This document shows, piece by piece, positions 52,271 to 62,978 of a stretch of DNA of 64,000 nt. The notes under the pieces are model-generated. The model was not told the DNA's origin. It did no database searches and was given only the letters and a program-made list of their open reading frames with translations. The number at the start of each line of letters is the position of its first letter. Position 1 is the stretch's first letter. Made by a program: the position numbers and the translations under genes. The DNA comes from Desulfobacterales bacterium. GTDB lineage: Bacteria; Desulfobacterota; Desulfobacteria; Desulfobacterales; Desulfosalsimonadaceae. The stretch covers positions 1-64,000 of the forward strand of contig JAGXKN010000011.1 of assembly GCA_018335195.1 (NCBI GenBank), written 5' to 3'.

Positions 52271-53290
52271 ATGAATGATCTGATTTCTCGTCTCAATGAC
52301 CCGGTGCGTATCGGCGACCATGCGGTTTATCCGCGCCTGCTAATGGCGCCCATGGCCGGCCTGACGAGTGTGGCCTTCCGGGAGTTGGCTGCGGAATACG
52401 GCGGCTACGGCCTGATGTTTACCGAGATGTGCAGCGCAAAGGCCCTACCGTCGGAAAATCCCCGGGTTTCCGCCGTGTTCCAATGGCGCGCCCCGGAGCT
52501 GCCGCATCTGGTCTGCCAGATTTTCGGTTCGGATCCGGCCCAGATGGCCCGGGCGGCCGGGCGGATCGAATCCGAGGGATTCTTCGGGGTCGATATCAAC
52601 ATGGGATGCTCGGTGGCTGCCATATGCAAGCAGGGGGCAGGGGCGGGTCTGCTCAAAGAACCCGGCCGGGCTGCAGAAGTGGTGGCTGCCGTGCGAAAGA
52701 CGGTTTCCATTCCGGTAACCGTGAAATTCCGCACCGGCTGGCAAGACGCGCCGGAGCCGGCCGTGGATCTGGCGCGCCGGCTGGCAGCGGCGGGGGCAGA
52801 TGCCCTGACATTTCATCCCCGGGTGGCCCCGGACCGCCGATCCCGGCCGCCGAAATGGGACTATATCCGGGCTGTCAAGCAGGCCGTGGATATCCCGGTA
52901 TTCGGCAATGGTGAGGTGTTTTCGGAAAACGACTGCCTGCGCATGCTGGCAGATACGGGATGCGACGGTGTGGCCATCGGCCGGATGGCCCTGGCCCGGC
53001 CCTGGATTTTTGCCCAGTGGACCCAAGGCTTTGTGCCGTCTGCGGAGATTTACCCGCACTGCGCCCACCGGATGCTGGATCTGCTGGAAAAATATTATGA
53101 ACCGGTAAATGCGCTTCGCCGCTACAAAAAGTGGCTCGTGTATTTTGCAGCCAACTTTACCTACGGCCACCGGTTTGCCACCCTGGTCACAGGGGCCGCA
53201 GATATCCCGGCCGCACACCGTGAAGTGGATGCCTTTTTCCAATCAGATCCGGCAAGAAGCCGCACTCCCAACATGAACCTTTTTCGTTGA
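52271..53290 (+). CDS. tRNA-dihydrouridine synthase family protein (DusB-like)
   Basis: A 339-residue FMN enzyme that reduces uridine to dihydrouridine in tRNA. The TIM barrel starts APMAGLTSVAFRELA; the catalytic cysteine is in DINMGCSVAAICKQGAGAG, followed by VTVKFRTGW, the histidine of LTFHPRV and the FMN-phosphate region GNGEVFS and DGVAIGRMALARPWIF. The catalytic loop departs from the NMGCPAKKV of DusB, so the subclass is uncertain. GGA before the ATG is weak. It is an isolated plus-strand gene after the zraP terminator. Confidence 0.88.
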   Translation: MNDLISRLNDPVRIGDHAVYPRLLMAPMAGLTSVAFRELAAEYGGYGLMFTEMCSAKALPSENPRVSAVFQWRAPELPHLVCQIFGSDPAQMARAAGRIESEGFFGVDINMGCSVAAICKQGAGAGLLKEPGRAAEVVAAVRKTVSIPVTVKFRTGWQDAPEPAVDLARRLAAAGADALTFHPRVAPDRRSRPPKWDYIRAVKQAVDIPVFGNGEVFSENDCLRMLADTGCDGVAIGRMALARPWIFAQWTQGFVPSAEIYPHCAHRMLDLLEKYYEPVNALRRYKKWLVYFAANFTYGHRFATLVTGAADIPAAHREVDAFFQSDPARSRTPNMNLFR

Positions 53291-53626
53291 TTTCCGGAAA
53301 ACACGTCCGGCCCTTTTTGCAGCAATCCTCTGTTAATTTTTCAAGTCGCGGCAATAGGCATATATGAAGTTCCTTTTCTGATTTTTTCGCAGTTTGATCG
53401 AAATCGGCATCGGGGTCGATTTCGGTACCGATTTCGTTTCCGATCCCGATAAGACTGAACCAGCATAACAACAACCTGATAATTATTCACCGGAAATTGC
53501 TGCCCCTTTCGGGGCGATCTTTACAATTACAAAGAGATGTGAGATAATAAATTGTTATTTATATTTTATGAATATTAATTTGCACAAGTTGTGCCTTCGG
53601 GGTGGAGGATGCTCTGGGATCCGCAT
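53291..53626. other. 336-base gap with repeat, no gene seen
   Basis: The gap holds the fourth AATCGG repeat (53396-53455) and a small hairpin GCCCCTTTCGGGGC (53502-53515). The right part, 53530-53590, is AT-rich and is the likely promoter region for dgt. No coding frame is convincing. Confidence 0.5.
53396..53455. repeat. interspersed AATCGGTATCGG repeat, copy 4
   Basis: Contains AAATCGGCATCGGGGTCGAT, then TTCGGTACCGATTTCG, then TTTCCGATCCCGATAAG. It is the most palindromic copy: the halves AAATCGG...GGTCGAT and ACCGATTTCG...CCGAT are complementary around GGTACC. Confidence 0.65.
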
Positions 53627-54685
53627 ATGACAAATATCCGGGAGGATTTTGAAAAGCGGGAAGATTCTTTTATCTCTCCTTACGGGAGCCGTGCCTCGCA
53701 GTCCAGGGGGCGCTGTCAAACCGAGCGGCCGTGTCCGGTGCGAACCGTATTTCAGCAGGACCGGGATCGGATCGTTTTTTCCAGCGCGTTTCGCCGTCTC
53801 AAGCACAAGACCCAGGTCTTTTTATCCCCCCTGGGGGATCACTACCGCACCCGCCTGACCCACACCCTGGAGGTGGCCGAGGTGGCCCGGACCATTGCCC
53901 GGGCCATGCGCCTAAACGAGGACCTGGCCGAAGCCGTGGCTCTGGGTCATGATCTGGGGCATACCCCTTTCGGGCACAGCGGCGAGACCGCGTTAAAGGA
54001 AATATTTTCGCCGGATTTCAATCACAGCGATCAAAGTCTCCGGGTGGTGGACGTGCTGGAGCGCCACGGCCAGGGGCTGAATCTCACCTTTGAGGTCAGA
54101 GACGGCATCCTGAAGCATTCCAAGGGATTTGGTGATATTATTCCCGCAGATCCCGGGAAGATGGCGTGCACTGTCGAGGGCAGAATCGTGCGCTTTGCCG
54201 ACATCATCGCTTATCTGAACCATGACCTGGATGATGCGGTCAGAAGCGGTGTGATCTCGGATTCGGCGGTTCCCGGAATCTGCGTCAATGTATTGGGCCG
54301 CACCCACGCCGAGCGGGCCACCAGCATGATCCGGGATCTGATTTTTTCCAGCCGGGTGACGGAAGGCAACCTGGAGCTGGCGTTTTCAGGCCGGGTCTTT
54401 GAGGCCATGAGCGAACTGCGCCGGTTTCTCTACGGAAACGTGTACCGCTCCACCCGGGTGCATGCAGAGTTTATCAAGGCCAAGAAGATGATCTCCGAGA
54501 TCTATATGTATTTTTTAAACAATCCGGATCAGCTCCGGGAAAAAACAAAGAGCATGGAGATGCGTGCGGCGTATTTCAATGAGGCGCCCGCGGAGCGAAT
54601 CATCTGCGATTATATTGCCAGCATGACCGACCGCTACGTGCTAAACCTCTATCATCAGCTTTTTGTTCCAACGCCCCTGGTGTAG
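53627..54685 (+). CDS. dgt: deoxyguanosinetriphosphate triphosphohydrolase-like HD-domain protein
   Basis: A 352-residue dGTPase-family HD hydrolase that splits dNTPs into nucleoside and triphosphate. Motifs: RDRIVFSSAFRRLKHKTQVF, the HD ligands in THTLEVAEVAR and GHDLGHTPFGHSGE, then VEGRIVRFADIIAYLNHDLDD. The start is set at ATG 53627 to match family N-termini (NIREDFEKRE). An ATG at 53609 just after GGAGG is the alternative. One base separates its stop from the next gene, so it leads an operon with two YkgJ proteins. Confidence 0.93.
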   Translation: MTNIREDFEKREDSFISPYGSRASQSRGRCQTERPCPVRTVFQQDRDRIVFSSAFRRLKHKTQVFLSPLGDHYRTRLTHTLEVAEVARTIARAMRLNEDLAEAVALGHDLGHTPFGHSGETALKEIFSPDFNHSDQSLRVVDVLERHGQGLNLTFEVRDGILKHSKGFGDIIPADPGKMACTVEGRIVRFADIIAYLNHDLDDAVRSGVISDSAVPGICVNVLGRTHAERATSMIRDLIFSSRVTEGNLELAFSGRVFEAMSELRRFLYGNVYRSTRVHAEFIKAKKMISEIYMYFLNNPDQLREKTKSMEMRAAYFNEAPAERIICDYIASMTDRYVLNLYHQLFVPTPLV

Positions 54686-54686
54686 G

Positions 54687-55325
54687 ATGACGGTATCCAC
54701 AGTTTCGGTAGACAGCCTGGCCATAGAGCCGTCTTTAAAATACCTGATTACGGAACTCGAAGAGCTGTACGGGCAAATGGATCGTTTGTATGCGCAGAAA
54801 TCAGCGCATTACGGGTTTGAATGCACCGGGTGCAGGGAAAACTGCTGCTTGACACGGTTCTATCACCATACTTTTCTGGAGTATATCTATCTGCGCAAAG
54901 GATTTGCCGGCCTGCCTGCATCAAAGCAGGCCGCAGCCCGGCAGCGGGCCGAAGCATACCTGGATGTTCTGGCGAAATCAGAATCCGGGCAAAATGGGCC
55001 GCCCTTTCGCAGAATGTGCCCGCTGAACGAATCCGGGTGGTGCCTGCTGTATGCCTGGCGGCCCATGATATGCCGGCTCCACGGGATTCCCCACGAGTTT
55101 GCCCCGCCGGGCAGATCAAATCGGGTCTACGGGGAAGGGTGTGCGGAATTTATTGCCGCTTGCGGGCACTTGCCGTATTCTCCCTTTGACCGGACCCCGT
55201 TTTATGTCCGGATGTCCGAACTCGAGGGCAGACTCAGAAAATCCCTTGCCGTTTCCGGCAAGTCAAAAAAGACAAACGCCCACATGCTTGTACAAGACGA
55301 GGTGCCTGTAGATGCGGTATATTGA
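54687..55325 (+). CDS. YkgJ-family cysteine cluster protein 1
   Basis: A 212-residue cytoplasmic protein with cysteines in FECTGCRENCCLTRF, RRMCPLNESGWCLLYAWRPMIC and YGEGCAEF, the layout of the zinc/iron-chelating YkgJ-type domain (DUF6485-like or YkgJ family), whose function is unknown. It follows dgt by one base and overlaps the second YkgJ gene by 14 bases, so the three genes form one translationally coupled unit. The ATG at 54687 has only a weak ribosome binding site. Confidence 0.85.
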   Translation: MTVSTVSVDSLAIEPSLKYLITELEELYGQMDRLYAQKSAHYGFECTGCRENCCLTRFYHHTFLEYIYLRKGFAGLPASKQAAARQRAEAYLDVLAKSESGQNGPPFRRMCPLNESGWCLLYAWRPMICRLHGIPHEFAPPGRSNRVYGEGCAEFIAACGHLPYSPFDRTPFYVRMSELEGRLRKSLAVSGKSKKTNAHMLVQDEVPVDAVY

Positions 55326-56091
55326 TGAAAAGGACGCCGGGCAGATTCCGGGGCGTCTGCTCTCAGAAAACGAGCAGTTCGCCTTTGCCTGCCATCCCGG
55401 AATTTCGTGTTTTAACCAATGCTGCCGGAACCTGAACCTGTACCTGTATCCCTATGACGTCATCCGGCTGAAAAACTGCCTGGGCATTTCCTCCGGGACG
55501 TTTATTGATACCTACACCCACGTGGTGCTGCGGGAAGGCAGTTTTTTCCCGCACGTGCTTCTGGCCATGGCCGAAAACGGGGAAAAGACCTGTCCCTTTC
55601 TCACCGATGAAGGCTGCCGGGTATACCCGGACCGCCCCCAGACCTGCCGGGCTTTTCCGGTGGAGCAGGCTGTGTATTTTGAAGCCGGCAAACCCCGGCT
55701 GCTGCATTATTTCCGGCCGCCGGAGTTCTGCCGGGGGCAGGCGGAAGCATGCTATTGGACGGTGAAATCCTGGGAGGCGGATCAGAACGCGGGTTTTTAC
55801 AACCAGATGACCGTGGAATGGGCCGAAGTCCTGGGCCTTTTCTCGCAGGACCCTTGGGGGGAGGAGGGTCCTTACGGGCAGAAGGCGAAAATGGCCTTCA
55901 TGGCCGTCTACAACGTGGATGATTTCCGGCAGTTCGTTCTGGAAAGCAGCTTTCTTTCGCGTTTCAAGGTGAAACCGGATCTGCGTCTGAAAATCAAAAA
56001 CGACGACGTGGCACTGTTGCGCCTGGGCCTGGCCTGGATCAAGCTGATGGTCTTCGGCATCCGCACCACACAGTTGTCTCCGAAAAAATAA
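55312..56091 (+). CDS. YkgJ-family cysteine cluster protein 2
   Basis: A 259-residue protein with the YkgJ metal-binding signature: CHPGISCFNQCCRNLN near residue 27, CPFLTDEGCRVYPDRPQTCR at about 97-118, and FCRGQAEAC. It differs from the preceding protein by its longer C-terminus (after 150), which is soluble and has no clear motif. The start ATG overlaps the end of YkgJ protein 1. A role in metal-cluster chemistry is suggested only by the cysteines. Confidence 0.87.
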   Translation: MRYIDEKDAGQIPGRLLSENEQFAFACHPGISCFNQCCRNLNLYLYPYDVIRLKNCLGISSGTFIDTYTHVVLREGSFFPHVLLAMAENGEKTCPFLTDEGCRVYPDRPQTCRAFPVEQAVYFEAGKPRLLHYFRPPEFCRGQAEACYWTVKSWEADQNAGFYNQMTVEWAEVLGLFSQDPWGEEGPYGQKAKMAFMAVYNVDDFRQFVLESSFLSRFKVKPDLRLKIKNDDVALLRLGLAWIKLMVFGIRTTQLSPKK

Positions 56092-56109
56092 CCCGGCTTC
56101 TGCGTCCGG

Positions 56110-56577
56110 CTATACGATGTTGGAATACCGGATCACGCAATCGGCTTCCTCCGGATCAGGCAGCTCCATGCGGCGGGCAAAATCGTCGAGCACCGCTTCG
56201 GCAACCGGGTCGGGCCGATCCCTGTTGCGCTGCCGGCAGACCTCGAGCGGGACTTCAAAATACACGATTTTGACTTGGTAGCCGGCCTCCCGGGCCATTT
56301 CCACCAGCGGCCGGCGGTGTTTTTTCAGGATATTGGTGTTGTGGACCACCACGTTTTCACCGTTTTTCAGGGCTTCGCGGATTTCCATGTTGTGCAGGGC
56401 AATCAGCAAACCCGTCCCGCCGGGCCCGTCCTGGATGCTGCGATCGCCCCAAAGTTTTTCCCGCCAGTCATCCAGGCACACCGCCCGATCAAACCCGGCC
56501 TGCCTGGCCCACCATGTTTTACCGCTGCCCGGCAGGCCCACGGTGATGGTCAGGATTTTTTCTTCAGCTCCCGCCAT
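56110..56577 (-). CDS. P-loop kinase-like ATPase (AAA_33 / polynucleotide kinase-like)
   Basis: A 155-residue single-domain P-loop protein with Walker A GLPGSGKTWWAR at 14-25, VVVHNTN and the lid-like RQRNRDRPDP region typical of the zeta-toxin/polynucleotide-kinase-like AAA_33 proteins. The substrate is unknown. Its start overlaps the end of rarA by 28 bases, so it is probably translated with rarA. No antitoxin-like partner is nearby. Confidence 0.82.
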   Translation of the reverse strand: MAGAEEKILTITVGLPGSGKTWWARQAGFDRAVCLDDWREKLWGDRSIQDGPGGTGLLIALHNMEIREALKNGENVVVHNTNILKKHRRPLVEMAREAGYQVKIVYFEVPLEVCRQRNRDRPDPVAEAVLDDFARRMELPDPEEADCVIRYSNIV

Positions 56578-57887
56578 TTGTCCAATCTTTGCTTGATCAG
56601 CTTTTCATGCCCCCGGTCTGTGGGATGGTAAAACAGGGTGTCCTGCAGTTGTTCCGGCAGGTGGTCCTGGGGAGCAAAAGCGTCCTTGTAGTCATGGGCG
56701 TACTTGTAGCCCCTGGCATACCCGAGGTTTTTCATCAACTGCGTCGGTGCGTTACGGATATGATGGGGAACCGGCAGGGAGCCGGTTTTCTCCACCGCGT
56801 CCCGTACCCGGCCCCAGGCGGCATATACGCTGTTGCTCTTGGGCGCCGTGGCCAGGTAAACGGCTGCCTGTGCCAGGCAGAGATCGCCTTCCGGGGATCC
56901 CAGAAACCGGTATGCCTCCATGGCGTCCATGCTGACGGACAGCGCCTGGGGGTCGGCGTTGCCGATATCCTCGGAGGCAAACCGTACCATGCGGCGGGCA
57001 ATATAAAAAGGATCCTCCCCGGCGCCCACCATGCGCGCCAGCCAGTACAGGGCTGCGTCCGGGTCGCTTCCGCGCAGGCTCTTGTGTAGTGCGGAAATCA
57101 GGTTATAATGTCCCTCGCCGATTTTATCATAGTCAAATGCCTGGCGCTGGAGCGCGCCTTCCACCTGCTCCAGGCCGATCCGGGGCGGTCGGTTGTTTGT
57201 GTCCGTGTGGGCAATGTCTGCGGCCACGATTTCAAGGGCGTTTAAGGCCGAACGCGCATCTCCGTCGGAGATGGCGGCAATATGGTCTGCGGCCGCCTCG
57301 TCAATGGCCAGTTCCATGTCCCCCAGCCCCCGCTCGCTGTCTGCAAGTGCCCGTTTGATCAGGGTTTTCATTTCCGCCTCGGAAAGCCGATCCAGGGTGA
57401 TGACCCGGCAGCGCGAGAGCAGGGCGGATATGACCTCAAACGAGGGGTTTTCCGTGGTGGCGCCGATCAGGGTGATCAGCCCACTTTCCACGTGATGCAG
57501 AAACGCGTCCTGCTGGGACTTGTTAAAGCGGTGGATTTCATCCACAAAAAGGATCGTGCGCCGGCCGTGGAACTTCTGCTGGTTTTTGGCCGTGTCAATC
57601 ACGGCCCGGATGTCCTTGACCCCGGTGAGCACGGCGGAGAACTGGACAAAGTGGCAGCGGGTGCGCGCGGCAATGATCCGGGCCAGGGTGGTTTTGCCGC
57701 TGCCCGGCGGGCCCCACAGGATCACGGAAAAGATCCGGTCGTTTTCAATAGCGTTTCGGATCAGCGAACCCGTGCCCACGGCGTGCTGCTGGCCGATAAA
57801 CTCGTCAAGGTCCCGCGGCCGCATGCGGTCTGCCAGCGGGCGGGTGGCCGCGCTTGCCTTTTCTGCCTGGTAGTCAAACAGGTCCAA
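56550..57887 (-). CDS. rarA: replication-associated recombination protein A (MgsA-type AAA+ ATPase)
   Basis: A 445-residue RarA/MgsA/WRNIP1-type AAA+ ATPase acting at stalled replication forks. It has an N-terminal PLADRMRPRDLDEFIGQQH, Walker A GPPGSGKTTLA, Walker B ILFVDEIHRFNKSQQD, the sensor 1 region GATTENPSFEV and the family C-terminal domain ending in FYHPTDRGHEKLI. The TTG at 57887 with AGAGGA six bases upstream is chosen as start; longer frames run into a palindromic repeat. It is followed, with overlap, by the kinase gene. Confidence 0.95.
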   Translation of the reverse strand: MDLFDYQAEKASAATRPLADRMRPRDLDEFIGQQHAVGTGSLIRNAIENDRIFSVILWGPPGSGKTTLARIIAARTRCHFVQFSAVLTGVKDIRAVIDTAKNQQKFHGRRTILFVDEIHRFNKSQQDAFLHHVESGLITLIGATTENPSFEVISALLSRCRVITLDRLSEAEMKTLIKRALADSERGLGDMELAIDEAAADHIAAISDGDARSALNALEIVAADIAHTDTNNRPPRIGLEQVEGALQRQAFDYDKIGEGHYNLISALHKSLRGSDPDAALYWLARMVGAGEDPFYIARRMVRFASEDIGNADPQALSVSMDAMEAYRFLGSPEGDLCLAQAAVYLATAPKSNSVYAAWGRVRDAVEKTGSLPVPHHIRNAPTQLMKNLGYARGYKYAHDYKDAFAPQDHLPEQLQDTLFYHPTDRGHEKLIKQRLDKWRELKKKS

Positions 57888-57913
57888 TCGGTATCCTCTG
57901 TCAGAAAAATATG

Positions 57914-58085
57914 GAATAAATCCGAAGCCCGAAATCCGATCCAAATCCAACTATGGAATGTTTAAAACCACCGTTTATTTAAAGGTGCGTTTGTTTTGAA
58001 CATCCGAATTTTGATTTTTCGATATTGTTTATCCCCATGGGATGTTTCGCGCGGATTTCGAGTTTCGTACTTCGGATTTTTCGTC
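57914..58085. repeat. TTCGAA/TCCGAA-rich palindromic repeat, copy 3
   Basis: Left part AAATCCGAAGCCCGAAATCC, middle unrelated sequence with CATCCGAATTTTGATTTTTC, right part GGATTTCGAGTTTCGTACTT and CGGATTTTTCG. It lies between rarA and der. The ends are partly complementary, and the middle may hold the promoter for rarA. Confidence 0.65.
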
Positions 58086-58087
58086 TT

Positions 58088-59446
58088 TTATTTTGCCCTA
58101 GCCGGCCGCTTCTTTTTGGGTGCTTTTCGCTGTCGGGTTTCACCGCGTTTGCGCAGCAGTAGCCGGACGGGCACCAGGTCGAGCCCGGCGGCATCCCGGA
58201 TCTGGTTGACCAGGTAGCGCTGGTAGGAGAAATGAACCCCTTCCGGGTAATTGACAAAACAGACAAAGGTGGGCGGTTTGATGCCGGTCTGGGCTGCATA
58301 GTAAAATTTGAGTCGCCGGCCGTGGTGCATGGCCGGCTCTGTGCGCGTGGTGGCCGATTCGATGATGCGGTTCAACGGGCCTGTGGCGATGCGGCGGGTA
58401 TACTGCTGGTAAACCGCGTCTGCAAATTCGAAGATTTTGGGCACCCGCCTGCCGGTCAGCGCAGATATGGTCAAAATCGGGGCAAAGTTTAAATATCCGG
58501 CGCGATAACGGATCTCGTCCTTGATCTGCTTGAAGATCCTGTCGTTTTTTTCCACCAGGTCCCATTTGTTGAGCAGAAAGATACACGCCCGCCCCTTTTC
58601 ATAGGCGTACCCGGCAATCCGGACGTCCTGCTCGGTAATCCCGGTTTCGGCATCCAGCATGATCAGGGCGATATCGCAGCGATCCAGGCTGTCCAGGGCC
58701 TTGCCGATCGCATATTTTTCGATCCGCTCCCTGACCCTTGATTTGCGGCGTACCCCGGCGGTATCAATCAGCATATAAGGTTTGCCGCCGACCTCGCAGA
58801 GCGTGTCAATGGCGTCTCTCGTGGTACCGGGCGTGTCGCTGACAATGATGCGCTCCTGGCCCAGGATGCGATTGATCAGCGAGGACTTGCCCACGTTGGG
58901 ACGCCCGATCACGGCCATTCTTACAGGCTCGCTCGGGGCGGCGGATTCGATTTTCGGCAACACGGCGATCAGGTCGTCGAGCAGGGTATTGATTCCGTGG
59001 CCGTGGGTGGTGGATACCGCATACAGGGTATCCATGCCCAGGGCGTAGAAATCGTAGAGGTTGTCTTCCCGGCCGGGATGGTCGATTTTGTTGATGGCGC
59101 AAAACACCGGGATGTCAAATTCGCGCACCAGGTCCGCCAGATCGCGGTCATATGCGGAGATGCCGTGGGCGCCGTCAAAAAGCAGAATCACGGCATCTGC
59201 GCCGGCGATTGCCTCCCGGAGCTGGTAGTGGGTCTTTGCGGCAAACGCGTCCGTGTCCCGGGCATAGAATCCGCCGGTATCCACGAGGTCAAATTCCACC
59301 CCGCCCCAGGCCGCCGCGGCATAGAGGCGATCCCGGGTGACGCCCGGCAAGTCGTCCACCAGTGCGCTCCTGGAGCGTGTCAGACGGTTAAACAGGGTGG
59401 ATTTGCCGGCGTTGGGCGGTCCTGCGATTGCGACAACTGGTTTCAT
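58088..59446 (-). CDS. der: ribosome biogenesis GTPase Der (EngA)
   Basis: A 452-residue GTPase with two tandem G domains and a C-terminal KH-like domain, needed for 50S subunit assembly. G1 of the first domain is GPPNAGKSTLF, a variant of the usual GRPNVGKS. G1 of the second domain is GRPNVGKSSLIN. DTGGF and DTAG (G3), NKID and NKWD (G4) are all present. It begins 6 bases after the stop of the 5-FTHF cyclo-ligase gene. The basic C-terminal tail (KRGETRQRKAPKKKRP) is longer than in E. coli. Confidence 0.95.
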   Translation of the reverse strand: MKPVVAIAGPPNAGKSTLFNRLTRSRSALVDDLPGVTRDRLYAAAAWGGVEFDLVDTGGFYARDTDAFAAKTHYQLREAIAGADAVILLFDGAHGISAYDRDLADLVREFDIPVFCAINKIDHPGREDNLYDFYALGMDTLYAVSTTHGHGINTLLDDLIAVLPKIESAAPSEPVRMAVIGRPNVGKSSLINRILGQERIIVSDTPGTTRDAIDTLCEVGGKPYMLIDTAGVRRKSRVRERIEKYAIGKALDSLDRCDIALIMLDAETGITEQDVRIAGYAYEKGRACIFLLNKWDLVEKNDRIFKQIKDEIRYRAGYLNFAPILTISALTGRRVPKIFEFADAVYQQYTRRIATGPLNRIIESATTRTEPAMHHGRRLKFYYAAQTGIKPPTFVCFVNYPEGVHFSYQRYLVNQIRDAAGLDLVPVRLLLRKRGETRQRKAPKKKRPARAK

Positions 59447-59452
59447 GAAAGT

Positions 59453-60043
59453 TTATATCTTATAGATGATGCGTTTTTCCGTGATAATGATATCCATGTA
59501 TTTGTCATGGGCTTCCATGGGGATCTGGAAAAACATTTGTTCCTCAAAGGCAAGCGCCACCTTGCGCGCGGTGTTGGGAAGCATGGGGATCAGCCGGTCA
59601 TATCGGCCGGATCCGCTGCCCAGCCGGCCGCCTTTTTCGTCAAATGCCGTGCCCGGAACAATGGCGAGGTCCACGCTGTCAAAGGAAGCCGGCTTGCACC
59701 GCCGGGGGTCGGGCCGCCCGAGTGTTTCCGGTCCGGTCTGCAAGTCTTCATCGAGATTGTTGATCCGGTATAACTGCGGATCCTTTCCGGCTGCCTTGTC
59801 AAACAGGGGCAGAACGATATTCTTGCCCGATTGCATACAGGTCAGCATGATGTTTTCAGTGCTGACCTCGGGTCCCCGGCTGACATGGAAAAAAATGGTT
59901 TGGGCTTCCTTGAAATTGGCAAATTCAAACAGTTGTTCTTCAATCCGGGCTCTTTTTTCCGACAGCTCCGGTTTCGCCACGGCATTGATTCGGTTTTTCG
60001 CTTCCTGCCGCAGTTTCAGCTTTTTATCCTTGATATCTTCCAT
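59453..60043 (-). CDS. 5-formyltetrahydrofolate cyclo-ligase
   Basis: A 196-residue enzyme that converts 5-formyl-THF to 5,10-methenyl-THF with ATP. The family motif PGTAFDEKGGRLGSGSGRYDR is present at about 130-150 (GRLGSGSGRYDR is the substrate/ATP loop), with the N-terminal LRQEAKNRIN and LPLF sequences. It is upstream of der in a minus-strand operon with rarA and the kinase. No 6S RNA-like structure is apparent next to it. Confidence 0.93.
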   Translation of the reverse strand: MEDIKDKKLKLRQEAKNRINAVAKPELSEKRARIEEQLFEFANFKEAQTIFFHVSRGPEVSTENIMLTCMQSGKNIVLPLFDKAAGKDPQLYRINNLDEDLQTGPETLGRPDPRRCKPASFDSVDLAIVPGTAFDEKGGRLGSGSGRYDRLIPMLPNTARKVALAFEEQMFFQIPMEAHDKYMDIIITEKRIIYKI

Positions 60044-60187
60044 GGAATTTCTCCCGGTATGAGAACAGCTACTTTCTTATAGCCTAAGACAGGGCAATTT
60101 GCAATAATCATTGACGAAACAAGGCGTGCATGATATCGATGATAAGTTTTTTTATGAACAACCCCCTTATTTTCTTAAATTATTTAA

Positions 60188-62973
<2,786 letters not shown>

Positions 62974-62978
62974 CCGGA

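Noticed and set aside
56110-56577. Zeta-type toxin of a toxin-antitoxin pair
   Set aside because: The P-loop kinase lacks an adjacent antitoxin and is embedded in the rarA/der group; a generic kinase-like ATPase is the safer reading.
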